The position numbers and the translations under genes were made by a program. Of a stretch of DNA of 64,000 nt, positions 11,882 to 24,039 are shown piece after piece; the first letter of the stretch is position 1, and each line of letters starts with the position of its first letter. This DNA is from Cinnamomum chago (taxonomy: Eukaryota; Streptophyta; Magnoliopsida; Laurales; Lauraceae). Location of the stretch: positions 13,062,501 through 13,126,500 of the forward strand of contig CP142454.1 in the NCBI GenBank assembly GCA_038049695.1, read 5' to 3'. The notes beneath the pieces were generated by a model. That model saw nothing but the letters and a program-made list of their open reading frames with translations. It did not search any database and was not told where the DNA came from.

Positions 11882-13601
11882 AATCATTCACTCATTCCAC
11901 CTCAAGGAAACCCTAGAGTCATTGTCATCTTCTCCCTTCTGTTCCATTTTCTTCATCAAGAGTGAGATTATGAGAGATTCAAGTGGTTTTGGAGGAGTGT
12001 AGTTTCATCTTCATCTTCTTCCTCAAGCCATTTCCCAATTTTTGAATTGTTGAAGCTTGAAAGAGAGCTTAAGACCTCTTTGCTTGGAACTACAAGTAAG
12101 TAGTTGGTTTTCGCTTAGGATTTCTAAGTTCCATTGGTTGTTTTGTAGAGATTTCTAGCTCAAATAGCTCATGAGTTGTGTATTTTCATGTTTTCATTGG
12201 ATTAGGGTTTGATTTGGGGAATGTAATATCAAGCAAAGCTAGGAAAAAAAAAGAGGGCTTTTACACCTAAAGCTTTAAGAGAGACAAGTATAAACATTTA
12301 CTTGTGATTTTGTGTGTTATTGAGGTGTTTGGAGTTCAAGGGATTCAATGTACAGAAATTAGCTTCAGAAATCTGAAGCTCTGGAATTCGTCATGGGTTT
12401 AGTTCGGCTAGTCGACATGCTAACCGCCGAGCTAACCGCCAAAAATCCATAGAATAGTGTGTCTCTGGAAAGCTGACCACCATCTAACTGCTAGATTTCG
12501 GTTAGCCGAAATCTAAATTTCGGCTGGCCGAAAGGTAACCGTTAAGCTAACCGAATTTGAGTCAGGAAACGCCGAGCTTTTGAAAAGCTGACCGCCAGCT
12601 AATCGAACCAAGTTTCGACTAGCCGCAAGTCAAAGTTTGGCTAGCCGCCATCCAAAATTCGACAAGCCGCTAACTAAATTTCGGCTAACCGCCGGGCAAC
12701 CGCCAAGGTAACCAAATTTAATACTGGCCAAGGCATTAACTGTGATTGAAAATTTGCATGGACTTAGAGTACTTCTTGTAAGTATATGTGATCCCTCAAT
12801 TAGTTTTAAGTCTAAACTTTCATGGGTGATAATTACGGGGACTATACAATGCACACATTAAATATAAATGTGATGTCCATCGAGAATAACACGTGCATTT
12901 GAAAACCAACGGTTACACTCAAATGGTTGTTTAGATTGAGACAGAATTAAGTAAAACCACAAGTAATTAGTAAGTACTCTCATTGTATCGTATTCCACAT
13001 CGTTGGGTCCCAATCTAGTGAGATTGGTATTACCGTTATTCACTTCTCTTGTTATGAAGAGAATTATTGGATTGAATTAGATCCAGAAATGGCTTGCTTA
13101 TTGGAAAGAATTGACTCTTGAGTCTGGCACTACCTAACTATGGTATTAGAACTTTAAATGAGTTCATTGAATTAATAAATGAAACAAATGACTATTCCTA
13201 CTGCAATAGATGGATTTGGGGCGTTCCGGAGTTCCGTGGTGATGCTAGTTGTCATTGGCCCGGACACTAGTAAGTTTCACATATTCCGTTCATATCTATG
13301 GGTATTGATTGATGCCTTCCATTCGGAAGATGAATCCTTTCTTTGAGGGAATATGGTAAATTAAATGAATGAAATAAAATGAAAGCTATGGTAATTAATG
13401 ATCATCTTGTGCATGTCTGTTGATTAACTCTTAATTTACATATTGTCATTGTAGGAATTATTTAGACTTGTCTAGAATGGAAATTGTTACTAAATAGACT
13501 TGATGAATTCAGTATATGTACTAACACGTGCTATTACAAGATCTGTTTATACATTGTTGAACCGTCGTATTCACTAGTGTTATTGATGGCATTACCGGCC
13601 C

Positions 13602-16600
13602 TGTGAGGTCCCACCCTTGGTGGGCCCTCTAAGGGGTATTTTATAGACTAATTTACTCTAATTTATGTTAATTATGGGTTAATTATTGCTAATTACTACT
13701 AATCTCTACTAATCTTCGCTAATTATTGCTAATCTTTGCTAATCTTGGTTAATTACTCTTTATTTGTGCTAATTAGGGGTTATTAGAGAGATTAGTTAGA
13801 TTCTCCTAGCTTCTAGTTAGATTAGCTTAGTTGAGTAGAATTTTCAATTAATTGGGTGTTAGTGCTAAACCTAGGCTATTAGTGCTAGTTAGGCCATTAA
13901 TAGAGTTTAATTAACTAATTAGGGTTGGGTTAGTGCAAAGGTGCCCTCTCTCTCTAGAAGCTTCCTAACCAAAAGACAAGCCTACCCTCAAACCCTAACC
14001 CTAATCCCATTAAACACTAAGGCTAATCTAGTAATTAATTATCCCACCTAATCCTATAAAACCTCTCTTAATCCCCATTTGCAAACCCTAAACCTAATCT
14101 CAGCCCCCATCCCAAGAAAACCTCCAGCCCCCTTCCCAAGGAAACAACCACCATCAACTGTCTTCCCCTCCTTCCATTTCAACTTCCCTCCCCTACGTTG
14201 AGCCATTGTTGCTGGCCTTGTGCTGGGAGAGGGAGCTGCAGCCACTGTTCTCCATTTCCTCTCTTTATTTTCTCTGCTGGAACTTCAATCAGGGAGCTGC
14301 AGCAAGTGCCCTCCTCCTCTGCTGTGCTGAGTTCTTCTTGGATCTGCCACACCCACTCTACTGCTGTTACTACATCTTCATTTCTTCCCCCACTTCTCCA
14401 CCTGAGCCACTGAATCAGTGCTGGAGTTGCTTGAGGAGCAGCAGCTGCTGTGCTCTTCCCCTTCTTCACTTCAGCTGGAGCAGCCACCCCCCCCTTCATC
14501 TTCTTATTTTCCTCTCCATCTCCCATCCCTTCCCTACGTGAGCTACTGTCACCTTGTGGTGAGAGGACTGCTGCTGCCTCAATTTCTTCTCTTCATTACC
14601 TCACCTGGGAGGTCTTGCTGCTGCTTGAAATTCCACTTGAAGCTACTGCTGTGTCATCATCTTCTTCTACATCCTCATTTCAGCCCCAGCTGCAGTGCTA
14701 AATCTGTGCTGGGAATTCCCCTAAAATAGCTCAGCTGCTACCACACCCTTCTTTCCTGTTTGTGCTGGAAAAATTCACCTGGAGCTGCTGTTGCTGATTT
14801 CCTCTTCTTGCTCTTCACTTATTCACCTAAGAGGTTCTTGGTACTGGGATTCTGCAATCGAGAGTTGCTACCCTGCTGCACTTCTGCTACTGCTGCTGTA
14901 ACACCTTCTTCTTCAGCTGGTTTTCATTTCTAAGCTCTGTTTCCCTCTAACCATCTTCTCAAACACTAAAAGGCAAGTGCACCTACTGTTAATTTAGAAT
15001 GTATATGTTTCCTTTGATTTCAGTGTTTCAGTTCATAGACATGATTTAATTCAGTTTTAGAATACACCTGGAGCCTCTGTATTGTTTGTTTGGATGGAAA
15101 GGTCACTGATGGATGGGGGTTTTCACCCCCCATTTGGAAGATCAGTGGGCCATAAGGTGATGGATGGATGGTTTATGTGTTATTAATTGATTAGAAGTGT
15201 TTGGGTGGAGTTTGGAAGGGATTGGAAGTGATTTGGGTGTAAAAGGAGGCAAAACAGAAAGGTTACAGCAATTGGGCAATTTCCCGTTTCAGGGTACCCG
15301 GTTAACCGGTGGTTAACCGGCAGTGTAGCCGGTTAACCGGTCTGTGCAGGCCGGTTGACCGGCCACACTGAAGTTGCAGAAATGGCAGCTCCCAGTTATT
15401 CTCTGCAGGGCCCTTCTGCAGCTCAGCCGGTTAACCGGGCTTTGCAGGCCGGTTAACCGGCCAAACTGCAGTTTTGCAGAATTTCTGCTCCCAGCTTTGT
15501 TCTCCTGCAAGATGATTTCTCTTGGGCAGGTTAACCTGGGCCCTACCCCGGGTTAACCGGTCAAGCAAGAAAAGTTGTGAAAATTGGCCCTCAGCCATTC
15601 CTTGCACCAATTTCATTTTTTAAATGGCCAGGTTGACCGGGCCTTGCACCTGTTGACCTGGTTCATACTGTTGGTGCAAGATGTGACTGAAAGTTGGTTT
15701 TCACCCGAAACGTAGACTCTTTACACCCAAATGGACTTGATACTTAGGATTTTACTTTAGATAATGTTTAAAGCTGGGACATCAATCCTTTCTAAGGTTT
15801 TTGGAGTATGCGATCAATCACCTAGGCCAGGGATTTGACCGGACACGCTGTAAGCCTTTAGAAATGAATTGAGTCTTCCAGGAGGCCTGACTCAGGTAAG
15901 TCAGTGCACTCGGTTGATCTTCCAGGCCAGGAAATCAACCGAGCTCACAACACATCAGGTTCACCTGGAAAATCCTGATTTTCCAGTTTTCAACATTTAG
16001 GAGATATGATCAGTTGTGGGGCCCATTGACCATCCAAATGAGTATTTATCAGTGTCCTAAGCCCGAGTCAACGGTGTGGCTCAACCTTGACTCGCGGGGA
16101 CCACTGTTTAGTGTTTTGGTTGATAATCTAAGATGATTCGACCTCTAAGAGTTGTCATAGATGCCATTAACTAACTAAGCACCAAATACAATATTTTACG
16201 GCACTAATGACATCGTTTAGAGATCGAATTACCGGAGATGGACCTGAACCTAACGTGGCCCATTACCTAGGATTGGACCGTTGGATTTCCCGTTGATTCT
16301 CTGATTGAAGTTTATACTTCACTGTTATCATTTGTTGTCATTCTTAGATCTTTAGAATAGCTGTTTACTATTAATTGAACATAAATGGAAGACCTGGACC
16401 TAGGGTATCTAGAGGTGACCCGATAGTGTGGTTTCGGAGATCATTGACCCGTGTCTGTGTCTAGGCGGGCCCTTATTGGGCCTAAGTGTGGAGATGTGAA
16501 CCCTTTAGCTGGAAGAGGTAGTTCTTATTGGACTGTTAAGCTGTTATGGATTGTAATGGAACTGTTATCAGTAATAGATGGATTAGTTGCCTCGTTTGGA

Positions 16601-17705
16601 CGGTTTAGACCAGGCCATGTACTGATGGGCCTTGGTATGGATCCAACGAGTGGGCCTGGACCTTGAATGAGATCCAGAGACTGTATTGAGATGTGTAGAC
16701 CTCTTAGAGATATTGTTAGGACCTTGTTCACGCAAGGCAAAGCCTAGACAGACACAGACCTTAGAGTTATTCTCGAGTCGGCATGAACATTCACTCGGTT
16801 GATTTAAGCTCAGCCTGTGGACTGATCATCCCCGGTAGGAGCTAGTTGTGTGTTGAGGAGCTATCATGATGAGCTGTGTGGTTGAGACGGACGGTGTGAT
16901 ACCGTGCCGATCTGGAGTGTTGAGATGATGATATGATGAGTGAGATTTGGGATTAGTTATTCCCACTGATGAGGTTCCCCACCGCGACTGTGTTCAGTAT
17001 GGGAGGGCCGCGGCATAATATCCTGCGGTATTCCAGCTCGTGTGAATGTGCCACATTGTTTATAGTAGTTTAGATGTTTCTATTCATACTGATTCTTTAT
17101 GAGTTAAATGCACAACTGCCTAGTTCATTTCCCTTGCTATTCATTTAATTTATGTACTCGTCTTTACTTCCTTTGATATATATATATGCTATGTTAGTAG
17201 TATGCTGTATCTTGCCAGATCGTTTAGATCTGACCCATTCTATGGTGCTTAGGCCTTGACCCAGAGATCCCAGACGATGCTTTAGCTGTAGTGGAGGCAC
17301 CCGTTGCAGGAGAGTACGCTTGGGGCCCGGCCGACACGGATGTCGAGCCGGAGGGCGAGGAGTTCATTCCAGGGTTTTGAGGGACACAGTTTATTTTGGG
17401 TTTGAGTGAACTTTTGTAGCAAGTTGGGTAGAATCACAAATGTATAAACTTTAATTTACACTGAACCCTTTTAATTAGACCACTGTTCTGCTTTCCTTTA
17501 ATATATTTGATACCTATTGCTTCCGCTCTATTTAAATGTCATGCTTCCACAAGTTTTAACCATTGAATAATATTTGGTTCAAAAAGTTTTAAATTGGACC
17601 TCACTGCGGCTTACGATCTTGGAAGTTCTCGGATTTTCCGGGAAGTAGCGCGCCAATTTCGGGTAATCGAGCGAGTATATCGGTATCCGGAATTGGGGCG
17701 TTACA
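13602..17705 (+). mobile_element. 4.1-kb solo LTR nested in the older solo LTR
   Basis: Starts TGTGAGGTCCCACC at 13602 and ends GGGGCGTTACA at 17705, flanked by perfect GGCCC at 13597-13601 and 17706-17710. There is no second LTR or internal coding, so it is a solo LTR left after recombination between two LTRs. The terminus style fits gypsy Tekay/Del-like elements; 4.1 kb is long. A TATA motif (CCTATAAAACC) lies near 14052-14062. A cluster of palindromes around GGTTAACC lies at 15295-15660. ORFs within (for example at 14200-14700) are low-complexity CT-rich shadows. Confidence 0.85.
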
Positions 17706-18059
17706 GGCCCGATTGCCCTTGCCGGTGCAGCAGCGCTCCTGGCGGCAGTGGAGGAGACCCCTCCGGCTCCTCGATGAGGATTAAACGAATGGAATATTGG
17801 TCGGGATACCATTTGATATGGGTATCCAAGTGCGAGAAAAGAACTATAACGTTTTGAAAGTTATTTGGTATAATCATTTTGGAATGTAATTAATTGTTAT
17901 TGAATGGTGTTTTGGATATGCACCAATTGACAAATAAATGATGGAAATGATACTTGTATAAGGACCTTATTCTTTTTATATAGATGTAAATCGTGAATTG
18001 TTATTGTCAAATATAATTGCTCCGCAAAAGTTGTGTATTTGACAACTTTAATGAGAATG

Positions 18060-19961
18060 TGAAAGTCCACGAGGATCCTAACCCTAGAGGGGGGGGGGGG
18101 TGAATAGGGTGAGCTACTACTATGACCAATTTAAACCAATTTTAACTTCTTAATAAAAACTAGTCACATGTGATGATTAACCATACAATATGCGGAAGCT
18201 CAAATAAACAATCACCACAAAAGCAATCACCACAACACAATGTTTATAGTGGTTCGGCCAACGTGCCTACATCCACTACCGGCTTGTGTCTCCAACACCC
18301 CACCGGATTCCACTACTTATGCTTTTTACTAGGCTAAGCAATAACCCTTACAATATGCTTTTCTTAGGCTTAGCAATAACCTTACAATGTTGTTTTTCTA
18401 AGGCTCAACAACAACCTCTCAATTGTGCTTTTCTAGGCTTAGCAATAACCTTTACAAATTGCTTTTCAAAGGCTAAGCAATAACCTTACACAAAGATGAT
18501 TTCTCAAAGAAGGTGTCTTCACAAAAGATCACTCTAAGAGATTACAAATTAAGCTCAAGTAAATTGCCTCTAAGTAGGCGGATATAAAAGTGTAAAACAA
18601 ACTCACACAAACACTCTATGAATGCAAATATGTAAGCTTATGAGGTGTGTGTGTGATGACTCCAATCAAGTTCAAAAGTAAGCTCACTCAATATATTGCT
18701 TAAAGCAATTCAAAGTTTGAGGCTCATAAAAGGTTTGATTGAAGTCTTATGCAAATCACATGTATGAAATTTAACTTGTTTATGACATGAAAATCAAGGA
18801 CTAACAAGTTGTATGAAAATGGCTAATTTAGAACATGTGATGCATGTGCATGTTGTTTTCAAAACCAAATAGATTTTACTAATGTTTAAATGAATGAAAA
18901 CAACAAGCAATGTTTCAACCAAGACAAAGACTCATGCTATGTAAAGGAAATCAAAGATTTAGGCTAAGCATGATTAAGAAAGTTTAAAACAAATCTTGGG
19001 TTGAAAACAAAGTGATGAATCCAATCTTTGAATATCAAAGATGAAGGGAAGAAAGGATTCAACACATCATTGTTATCATGCTTGAGATCTATTTCCAAAG
19101 TTTCAAACAAAGCACATAACAAATGATTAAATCAAAGTAAAACTTACTTGGAGATTTAACTTAGTTGATCCAAGCTTAAGCTTCACTTAATGACCCCTTG
19201 ATGTCTCTTAGATCATCCCCTTTGTCTTCTCTCAAAGCTCCTCAAAGAGGGTTTCAAAATCTCCAACCAAAGACAAAGGAAAGAGCTCATTTAAATACCA
19301 AAAACTGCCCAACGGCTAGTTTGGCCGGTTGACCGGCCATGACAGGCCGGTTAACCGGCCAAGCACAACGGTCATAATTCTGACCGTTGGGGCGCCAGGA
19401 AAATTCCTGCTGCAGTGTTCCCGGTCGACCGGGACCTCTGCGCCGGTCGACCGGCGACACTGCCGGGGCCCCAAATTTCCATTTTTTGCAAATTCAAAGT
19501 TTTTCTTTGTGGAATTATTTGGGCCACTAAACCAAGCTTGAAAACATGTTTTAAATCATTCTAAGGGGTTTAAAAACATGTAACAACACAAAGCCTAAAA
19601 AGATTCAAAACTTTAAACCATAGGCTAGCTTGATTTCTAAAAACTCCTTTTTCAAAAACAATGCATACACATATGATTATGAGAGGATGAATGTATGCAA
19701 AGTTCAAACCTAAATGCTCAACAAGATTTTCCAAACATAATGCACAAAGAATTAGGTTTTCAAAAGAGTTTTGGGTTTCAAAACTAATGCATCCAACTTT
19801 AAAACCAAAACATGCATAAAACAAAAACTTTTCCAAATCTAAAAACCAATGCATGTATAAAACTAGATTTCAAGATATTTTAAATCAATGCAAGTGTGAA
19901 ATATCAAATGATGCTAAAGTGCAAATGCATCCATCAAGTTGCAAATACAAAATCCCTAACA
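18060..19961 (-). repeat. 3' LTR of the gag-only element
   Basis: In element orientation it runs TGTTAGGG to GACTTTCA. It contains paired palindromes at 19323-19440 (on the plus strand GGCCGGTTGACCGGCC, GGCCGGTTAACCGGCC, CCCGGTCGACCGGG, GCCGGTCGACCGGC). A TATA-like TATTTAAA at 19288-19295 sits just downstream of them in element orientation. Confidence 0.92.
18316..18490 (+). repeat. short tandem repeat inside the LTR, period about 37 bp
   Basis: About five degenerate copies of a unit containing AGGCTTAGCAATAACC, separated by TGCTTTTCT-like spacers. The same array recurs at 24292-24466 in the other LTR. Confidence 0.75.
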
Positions 19962-19975
19962 ATCTCCCCCTTTGC
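19962..19975 (-). other. polypurine tract
   Basis: On the minus strand GCAAAGGGGGAGAT lies immediately before the 3' LTR. Further AAAGGGGGAGA copies occur near 20213-20225, 20262-20273, 20312-20323 and 20355-20370, a multi-tract arrangement like that ahead of the copia LTR at 388. Confidence 0.8.
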
Positions 19976-22377
19976 AATTTGATGGCAACTTACTCATCAT
20001 TGAAATTACACACTCTGTCTTCAGCTCCCCCTCAGCTGGACAAGTCTTGAAATCTTCTTCTTGGATGCTCCTTCTCTTAGCTTGGGCTCTTGGGCTCTTT
20101 TCTTCAATCTTCTTGATGCTTGGTGCTTGATCATTCTTCAAGCTTTCTTATCATCTTCCTCTCTATGGCCAAGCATCTTCTTTAGCTCCAAGCTTTCTTT
20201 CTTCTATTTGCTCTCCCCCTTTGACCATGCTTCTTTCTCCTCTTGAGAACTTGAAAGCTTTCTCCCCCTTTGATGGAAAGGAGATCTTCGAGTACTTGAA
20301 CTCTCGAACTCTCTCCCCCTTTGAAGAGTAGGAGATCTTTGAGTCACACTTGAACTCTCTCTCCCCCTTTGACATTAAATTGCAAAGGTACCTACACACA
20401 TGAGACAAGAAGAATACCTTTAGTAGCACCTGTTAACAAATGTAATCGAAAATGACAAACATAACAGGCTATCATGTATGTAAGTTAACTCTAAGGGCTC
20501 ATTAGCATTCCAAGGGTGAATTTGATCAAAACTAATTCTTCCTACGAAGGTTTACACTCCCCCTCAATCCATTCTCTTCTTTTGTCAAGCTTTTGACAAG
20601 ATATAACTATTAGATTCAAGAAGTAGATGGTTTAACCAAGTGAGGGTTAACTTCAAGGAAAGGATTAGATTCATTTAACTATTAAGCACAATATGATCAA
20701 ATTACCAAAAGAGAGCTAGGTCTAATGGGAGAAGCAATCATGGATATCAATTGAAACAAACATATCAATTGAGATTAAAGGATATGACTATTAACATAAT
20801 CACTCTAAAATGGATTCAAGAATGTCACTTATTAGGAAAAATCCAAATTAGAGCTATCCATGATATGGGGTATTCTCAAACATAGCATCAATCAATATTA
20901 CTTATGAAAATCATATGCTATGTAAGATTTTGAAAATCATTTCATTCAATCAATAAATATGACTTATTCAAGTGCAAATTGAGTGAAATGAAATTCAAAC
21001 ATGAAGCCAACCTCTCCTAATAACCAACCAATATTATGAACACATAAACATGGTGGTCATGAGATATAACTATATGATCAAAAAGAGGTGGCAATCATGA
21101 ACATTATGATGCTAATGGTGTGTGACATGGAACAATCATATTACTTATCAAGTTCAATCCAATGCACACAAGGTCTATCACATACACAAGATAAGATATC
21201 AATTGGATATGAAATCAATGGAAAGTTATACCAAATGAAACCAATTGAATATGATAACATGAGTAAAAGCAAGGATGTGATAAACTTCCATCAAGCAACA
21301 CTAATGCATATTCATCACTTTTAAAGATATAACTATTGAGCATAGTGATGAACAAGGAAAATTGCAATGTAAAAGGATATTACATGTAAAAACATGCAAT
21401 TTCCAAAGTGTCTAGATCATATGAATTCAACACTAAGAAATCCATCAAACAAGAGATATAACTATGAAATACAAGAAATGAATTTCAAATAGGTTCATAT
21501 GATCAAGAACACTACTATGAAGTTGAAATATGTATAAGGATGACTCCAAGAGAATCTACATGAATCAACATCATAACCATCCATAAAGATATGACTAGTG
21601 AGCATAGAGGATGGATTGGGTTCTAGTATGGTTTCTACAAGTATAACTAAGATCACAACCATACATTGAACCAAAAGTCATTTGCATATAAAAAGAATAA
21701 CTAAATAAGCAAGGAAGCAAACAACATACATTTCCATTTCTAAGATAATGAAACCAAAAGAAAAGGAAATGAGAATAATGGAACATGCTTAGATGAATAT
21801 AACTAATGAGATTAAAAAGCATTTCCATTCAAAACAATCTTCAAATCATTTTGAAAAACAAAATCCAACAATGAGCATAAAGGAATGATTTTGAAGATCA
21901 ATTATCAACATTGTATTTGAAAAGATATAACTTCATTAAAACACATACAAGTTGATTTTTCAAAACAATGATTTTCCATATAAAGGTATAACTTTTAGAA
22001 ATCCATGGAAAAGCTTGAGATGATTCAAATCATTTGTTCAAAAAATCTTACTATGACATCTACACAAATGATTCAACACCAATTGATCATGACAAATTAG
22101 CTATGAAAGCTTTTAACATCACAATCAATTAATCATGTAGAAATGCAATGCAAAACATATGAGTGCAACAAGCAAATCAAACATGATGAGATTATAATCA
22201 AAAGATTTTGAAAACCATGAAATGTAACTAGAATGGTGCATGAAGACAAAATCAAATGATTATAAAGAAGCAATGCATTTTAACAAATGTAACTATCAAG
22301 GAACAAAATGCAAATGCAACATGACCAACAAAAGGTTTTGACTATAAAGAATAGGTTGGTCAAGAAGGTTCAAGGCC
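19976..22377. other. non-coding internal region of the gag-only element
   Basis: 2.4 kb, A-rich on the plus strand, with no pol motif in any frame. It carries about ten scattered, irregularly spaced copies of a motif close to GATATAACTA (for example near 20600, 21062, 21325, 21468, 21592, 21798, 21921). Confidence 0.7.
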
Positions 22378-23937
22378 CTAAGGTTTGTCTAGGTAAATGA
22401 CTTTGGGAATCCACCTAAGGTCTTGAGAGGGTTGAACTTTGAGGTCTATTTTGGACTTCTCACCAACTATAGGAGATTTAACTTGATAAATTTTCAATTT
22501 AAACTTATCACCATGATATTTAGATTTTACTAAATTTGGCTTAGAATGGTGATTAGTCTTTTGAAGTTGGTGAGTTTGATTCTTAGGGGATTGCTTCACT
22601 TTTCTTTTCTTCTTACTTTCTCCCTTTACTTGACTTTTGAAATTTAGATTTAACTTTGTAAATTTCTTCAAAAGTTCTTTTATGTTTTGACTTAAGGGAG
22701 GTAGGTTGAGAAGCTTTTTGTTAATAGATTCTTTGATTTTTGGTTTAACTTGTTTAATCTTTTTAGAATCTATCTTGGGAGACTCCTTGTTAATTGGTTT
22801 CACTTGTTTAAGCTTTATGGAGTCTTCCTTGGTTTTTAGTGTCTTACCCTTCAAGTTTGATTTTCCATTTTTGAGTTCAAAGATGGGTTTAGACACATGG
22901 CTTCTCTTCCTTAGTTTGCACTCAAACCTAAAATGTCCTTCAATGCCACAAAAATTACATTTGGTTTTGGGCAAAGGAGAAAGAGTGCTAGAGAATGAGG
23001 ACTCACCTTTCACAAAAGTGTAGGTGAATTTAGGGTCATATGTCATATTCCTATTAAAACCAAGACCCGTCCTATCTCCATGAGATTTACCCAATTTGAA
23101 TAATTTTTCAAGTTTCTCTTCACTTTGGGTAAACTTGCACTCATACTTTTGTTTATTGTTTTCAAGTTGAGTGACTTTGGTTATAAGGATTGAATTTTCA
23201 TTTTTAACTTTTGAAAGTTCATATTCAATTTCCTTATATTTGCTTAGCTCTTCATTGGCAAGTTTTAATTCAAGCTTTAGTTCATCAATAACATTAGATC
23301 CAAGTTCTTTTGTTTTTAACTTACTTTTGATCAACTTGGATTCTAAGTTGTCAATGTCTACATCTTGTCTTTTAATTGTATCTCTTAGGTTTAAATTTTC
23401 ATTTTTAAGCTCATCACAATTTATCTTAATCTCATTTAATTCATTTTGAGCATTAGATAAATTTTCCTTAGAGATAGTCAATTTAGATTCAAGATTGTTA
23501 AAGTCTTTGTCTTGCCTTTTTATTTGATCTCTTAGATTTAAATTTTCCTTATTGACATTTTCATAATCCATCTTTAAATCTCCTAGTTCATCTTGAATGT
23601 TAGATAGATTATTTAAAGAGATCATGAACTTAGATTCTAAACAATTTATGACTTCTTCTTTCTCTCTAAGCTCATCTTTTGAAGAGACTAATTCTTTGTT
23701 TAGTCTTTTAGATTCTTCTCTTAACTTTTTGTTTCTCTTTTCAGTCTTTAAGGATAATTCATATAATTCCTCAAAGGCTTGTTGAAGATCTTCTTCATTT
23801 TCTTTAATTTCTTCTTCTTTTAATTCAATTTGAGATTCTTTTAATTGAATGATGGAATCTCCAATAGAAGGAAGAATGAGGGGTCTAGAAGAATCTACAA
23901 GATCTAGCATAGTGGAGTCCATTCTAATGATTTTCAT
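22378..23937 (-). CDS. Gag-like coiled-coil protein with CCHC zinc knuckle (transposon)
   Basis: Intact 519-codon ORF, the only one in the gag-only element, starting about 100 nt after the primer binding site. Residues about 30-290 are charged and heptad-like (repeated LESKL, ENLNLRD and IKRQD segments), so a long coiled coil is expected. A CX2CX4HX4C knuckle (CNFCGIEGHFRFEC) lies near residues 327-340. The last 170 residues are Lys-rich with KQVKP repeats and probably bind nucleic acid. The globular N-terminal capsid domain of copia Gag is not apparent, so the protein resembles the coiled-coil and knuckle part of a SIRE-type Gag. Its role is inferred to be RNA packaging of a non-autonomous element. 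Confidence 0.8.
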   Translation of the reverse strand: MKIIRMDSTMLDLVDSSRPLILPSIGDSIIQLKESQIELKEEEIKENEEDLQQAFEELYELSLKTEKRNKKLREESKRLNKELVSSKDELREKEEVINCLESKFMISLNNLSNIQDELGDLKMDYENVNKENLNLRDQIKRQDKDFNNLESKLTISKENLSNAQNELNEIKINCDELKNENLNLRDTIKRQDVDIDNLESKLIKSKLKTKELGSNVIDELKLELKLANEELSKYKEIEYELSKVKNENSILITKVTQLENNKQKYECKFTQSEEKLEKLFKLGKSHGDRTGLGFNRNMTYDPKFTYTFVKGESSFSSTLSPLPKTKCNFCGIEGHFRFECKLRKRSHVSKPIFELKNGKSNLKGKTLKTKEDSIKLKQVKPINKESPKIDSKKIKQVKPKIKESINKKLLNLPPLSQNIKELLKKFTKLNLNFKSQVKGESKKKRKVKQSPKNQTHQLQKTNHHSKPNLVKSKYHGDKFKLKIYQVKSPIVGEKSKIDLKVQPSQDLRWIPKVIYLDKP

Positions 23938-24026
23938 ATAAAGGACAACTCTAGGGTTTTAACTCTAGGTTTTTACACCTAATCAAGAGTTCCAAACACT
24001 TGATCCTAAGGGATTAGAGCACTTGT

Positions 24027-24037
24027 CTCTGATACCA
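24027..24037 (-). other. primer binding site (tRNA-iMet type)
   Basis: On the minus strand TGGTATCAGAG begins 2 nt after the end of the 5' LTR. It matches the usual initiator-methionine tRNA primer site of plant LTR elements. Confidence 0.85.
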
Positions 24038-24039
24038 AT

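Noticed and set aside
14179-14729. Several overlapping ORFs rich in Leu, Ser and Cys
   Set aside because: They lie inside a solo LTR in a CT-rich leader-like stretch open in many frames on both strands; low complexity, no domain.
17270-17380. Coding-like acidic tail ending before TGA within the 4.1-kb solo LTR
   Set aside because: A short open stretch with acidic residues; no initiation context or conservation that I can verify, so left as LTR sequence.
18316-18490. CRISPR-like array of regularly spaced repeats
   Set aside because: Repeats are degenerate, spacers are similar to one another and the context is a plant LTR.
19329-20429. Short ORFs in and beside the LTR of the gag-only element
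   Set aside because: The LTR ones are duplicated in both LTRs and show no domain; the others fall in repeated purine-tract sequence.
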